Shown one piece after another: positions 61,416 to 64,000 of a stretch of 64,000 nt of DNA. The notes below the pieces were generated by a model. That model was not told where the DNA came from and did not search any database. It saw nothing but the letters and a program-made list of their open reading frames with translations. This stretch comes from Tetracladium setigerum (lineage: Eukaryota > Ascomycota > Leotiomycetes > Helotiales). The number at the start of each line of letters is the position of its first letter. Within the stretch, counting starts at the first letter, position 1. Both the position numbers and the translations under genes were made by a program. Location: assembly GCA_031472005.1 (NCBI GenBank), contig PZJY01000001.1:4030001-4094000 (forward strand). Reading direction: 5' to 3'.

Positions 61416-64000
61416 ATCAAATCCATCTATCTCATACCCCGACAAAAATTTCTTATCAACAACGTAAATGGGGAGTTTGCAAACCTGCTTTCTTAACTCT
61501 TATTAGCGGGGGTGGGGGTTTCCCAACCAAAAAGCTCAGAACGCGTGTACATACATACAAGAAGAACATGATCTCTCCTTTTTTAAAACTTTCCTCAAGT
61601 GTGTTTGTGGCGTAAAACGGAGTTCGGGATGTTCTTTTTCAATGGGCTGATTCATTACTTGATGAGTGGCCTGACTTGTACAGAACGAGAGAAAGAGAGG
61701 TCTACTGTTCCCAACAAAGCACATCAGGGGAGTGAAAAGTGTTGGGAGAAGTGCAAGGAGAGGAGGTGAAAGCGAGAGAGAATAGAGATGGAAATGGAGA
61801 ACGGAGAATGGAAACGAGAGGAAGCAAAGAAATGAATACAAATTATACAAGTATACAGTATAAGATATTTAGAGGATGAAGAATCGATGATGAAGAATCT
61901 TTCATAAATGATATAATGCTCTTGTTTGCTTGCATGGTATGGTGAGGGTATGGGGATGGTAAGGGACGGTGGGTGAGGAGATGAGGGGGATGTGATGGAT
62001 TGAAAATGTCGACAAGAGATGATACGGAGTATAAATGACCAATATTCAAAATCCCCATGCAGAGAGAGCTACGAGAGTGAGTGTCAAAACACACTCGAGT
62101 TGGCGTAATTACTGCATTATTATCAACAATTCGAAAACCGCCACCCTCCTGAAATCAGATCAAAGAAATTCAAATGAATGACCCAGACAGAAAAAGATCA
62201 GTTAAGCAGTCGAGTCTAAACTTTTCCCAGGAGATCGTAATTGCTAAGTTTGAAGAAGGAAGGTATCACGAATAAACATTATGGGCGCCGGGAATGAAAA
62301 AATCGACGAGGGTGAAGATATAGGATCCCCGCATGAAGAAAGAAGAGTGCATCTCATTCGTGTCTACCGAAAAAATTAAGTAAGTCACTTTGAGTGATGA
62401 TGATGATGGATGCCGCGTATATTTGAATCACTAGATATTTACATTGAATTAGGAAATTATTTTGACGGTGAGAAGTTTGAATTCGACAAATGAGGTCAAA
62501 CCTCCCCTCCCCCTTCTGCGTTATCCGTTGCGAAATGTTTTCGTGTTTGTAATCTTTAGCTGCCCTTCACTCAATCAATTTGGGCGATCTATAGAAATAG
62601 AAAACAAACCTTTCACGCTTAATTTCTGGTCCGCGAAGTTGAAATTGGTCCGCCATCTAAATGTTTATGCTATTCGGGGGAACGATTACCACCATGGGTT
62701 GATATGGCTTGGGCTCTGCTCCTTTAGCGAGGCTCTCGTTGTGTCGCGCCATTGCGACAATAGAAGCGTGGAGAGACGTGTGTTCTTGATCTCTCATCCA
62801 TGTGCACGCTGCCATGGGTTAGTTTTGGGTCCAGTGACATACCGAGCGAGCAGTTGGGCATAGAGGTAGGTGTAGCTGGCTCTCTGGATCCTTCTTGAGA
62901 TTTTAAGTAATAAAAGTCTATAAATTATAATATAGCTATAACGATCCGAAATACAAAACTATTATTGAAATGAAACTACCAACTCGACCACCCAGAAAAC
63001 AGTCGACTCCAATACCTCCTCTCGAACAGATCAAATGACAATCGGCTGATCCGCTGATCGTCTCGGTAATGATCTTGTCAATGACCTTGCGAATTTTGTG
63101 TTTGATAAACGGGCAATACTGGTAAAGAGCACTAAAATAATTGAACCAGCCTTGCGGTCTTCCGGAGACTATGTGTCGGTAAAATTGATTTTAAAAGACG
63201 TGAGATGTGCGAAGGTGAGGATGTCAGAAATCAAGGAGGGCACGTTGAGAACGAAAATGGAAGTCCCCAAATCTACAGAATGACAGCATTTGCCCAACCC
63301 AGGCGAGATATCCAATCAACAATAAAGAATCTTAAACGCTTCAGCCTGGTGTCGAGGGTATTTTGGTCGGCTGCGAGTAATTTGGTTTGGGCTAGACACT
63401 TCCGAATCATCAGATGTCAGCCCCCTTGCTTGTGGAATGTGGAGGGGATTGGGTAGATCTTTGCTTGTGTATGCCACCCAGTTAGATACCAGAATAAATT
63501 TAGAGCCTCACAAGCTCAGAGGTGTTTAGATTTGACTCACCAGTTCACAAGAATGACTTTGACAGCTCAAATATTCAAGCCAGCCGGGGCAGACCATCCA
63601 CCAGGAAAGCATCGATATTGTCCACACACTCGATCCAAAGAGCTAGGTAGGATCCAGCTGGAGCCAAAAAGAAAGGAGTCTTTCTAGTCGGTGAAGTGAA
63701 TGTGCAGAAGCTGAAAAGGGAGCTCAATAGGCCAGCATCCAACCTGTCATGGGCTGCAAGATGAATCTTGCCTGCCTACCTTTTCCACCGCTGCCTGTAA
63801 TGACACAAGGCTAGGGGTAGAACTAGAATATTTATAGATCTTATTTGGATAAGAACGCACGACGGATAGCGAATGATTGAAGAAGAGCTTACCGGACGTA
63901 GGTAGACATATCTAGGAATCTTTCAGCACTGTGCACTCGCTCCAGTAAACAGCGTCACTCTAACACGGTAAAAACCGAAAGCCGAAGATCCGAGAAAACT
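61416..64000. other. Intergenic, right end of window
   Basis: 3' flank of the desaturase followed by about 2.5 kb in which I can support no gene. A TACTCCGTA motif (other strand) lies at 62023-62031. Frames at 62462-62863 and 63098-63456 show no family features. Confidence 0.5.

Overview
This is a stretch of a filamentous ascomycete (Pezizomycotina) nuclear genome. The genes carry short introns (47-188 nt, one exception) with GT/AG ends and CTAAC-type branch points. There is an intron-containing elongator tRNA-Met, an Msn2-type stress regulator, a SUN-family wall protein and HET-domain genes, all typical of this group. The general look of the proteins suggests a Leotiomycete (Helotiales/Sclerotiniaceae-like), but that is an impression from memory and not proven here.

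Layout. 0-10 kb: the 3' end of a HET-domain gene, an MDR oxidoreductase, tRNA-Met(CAU), the diphthamide ligase Dph6 and an Msn2/Seb1-like C2H2 factor. 10-23 kb: a 13-kb interval with no gene I can support. 23-31 kb: a coiled-coil conserved fungal protein, then an Hcs1/IGHMBP2-type helicase with an 828-nt repeat-filled intron. 31-38 kb: a trio made of a coiled-coil P-loop GTPase, an uncharacterised coiled-coil protein and a divergent HSPA12-like Hsp70 ATPase. 38-44 kb: a DUF202 membrane protein and a SUN-family secreted glucan-binding protein. 44-51 kb: an accessory-looking island with a degenerate 18-bp repeat tract and a decayed HET gene with TGG-to-TAG stops of the kind RIP makes. 52-62 kb: housekeeping genes Prp28 and mL59 from a shared divergent promoter, a tandem C2H2 zinc-finger protein and the delta-12 (oleate) fatty acid desaturase. 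62-64 kb: nothing supportable.

Two window-wide observations matter most. First, five otherwise well-conserved genes (MDR oxidoreductase, Dph6, Hcs1, DUF202, Prp28) contain ten frame breaks. Every one is repaired by adding a single G/C to a G/C run, and exon lengths become divisible by three when this is done. Because Prp28 is essential in yeast, this looks like systematic homopolymer under-calling in the assembly and not gene decay. Second, the 9-mer TACTCCGTA occurs eight times, always outside exons, where about half an occurrence would be expected by chance.

The genes do not form one pathway. The nearest thing to a functional neighbourhood is the GTPase / coiled-coil / Hsp70-like trio, whose joint role is unknown.
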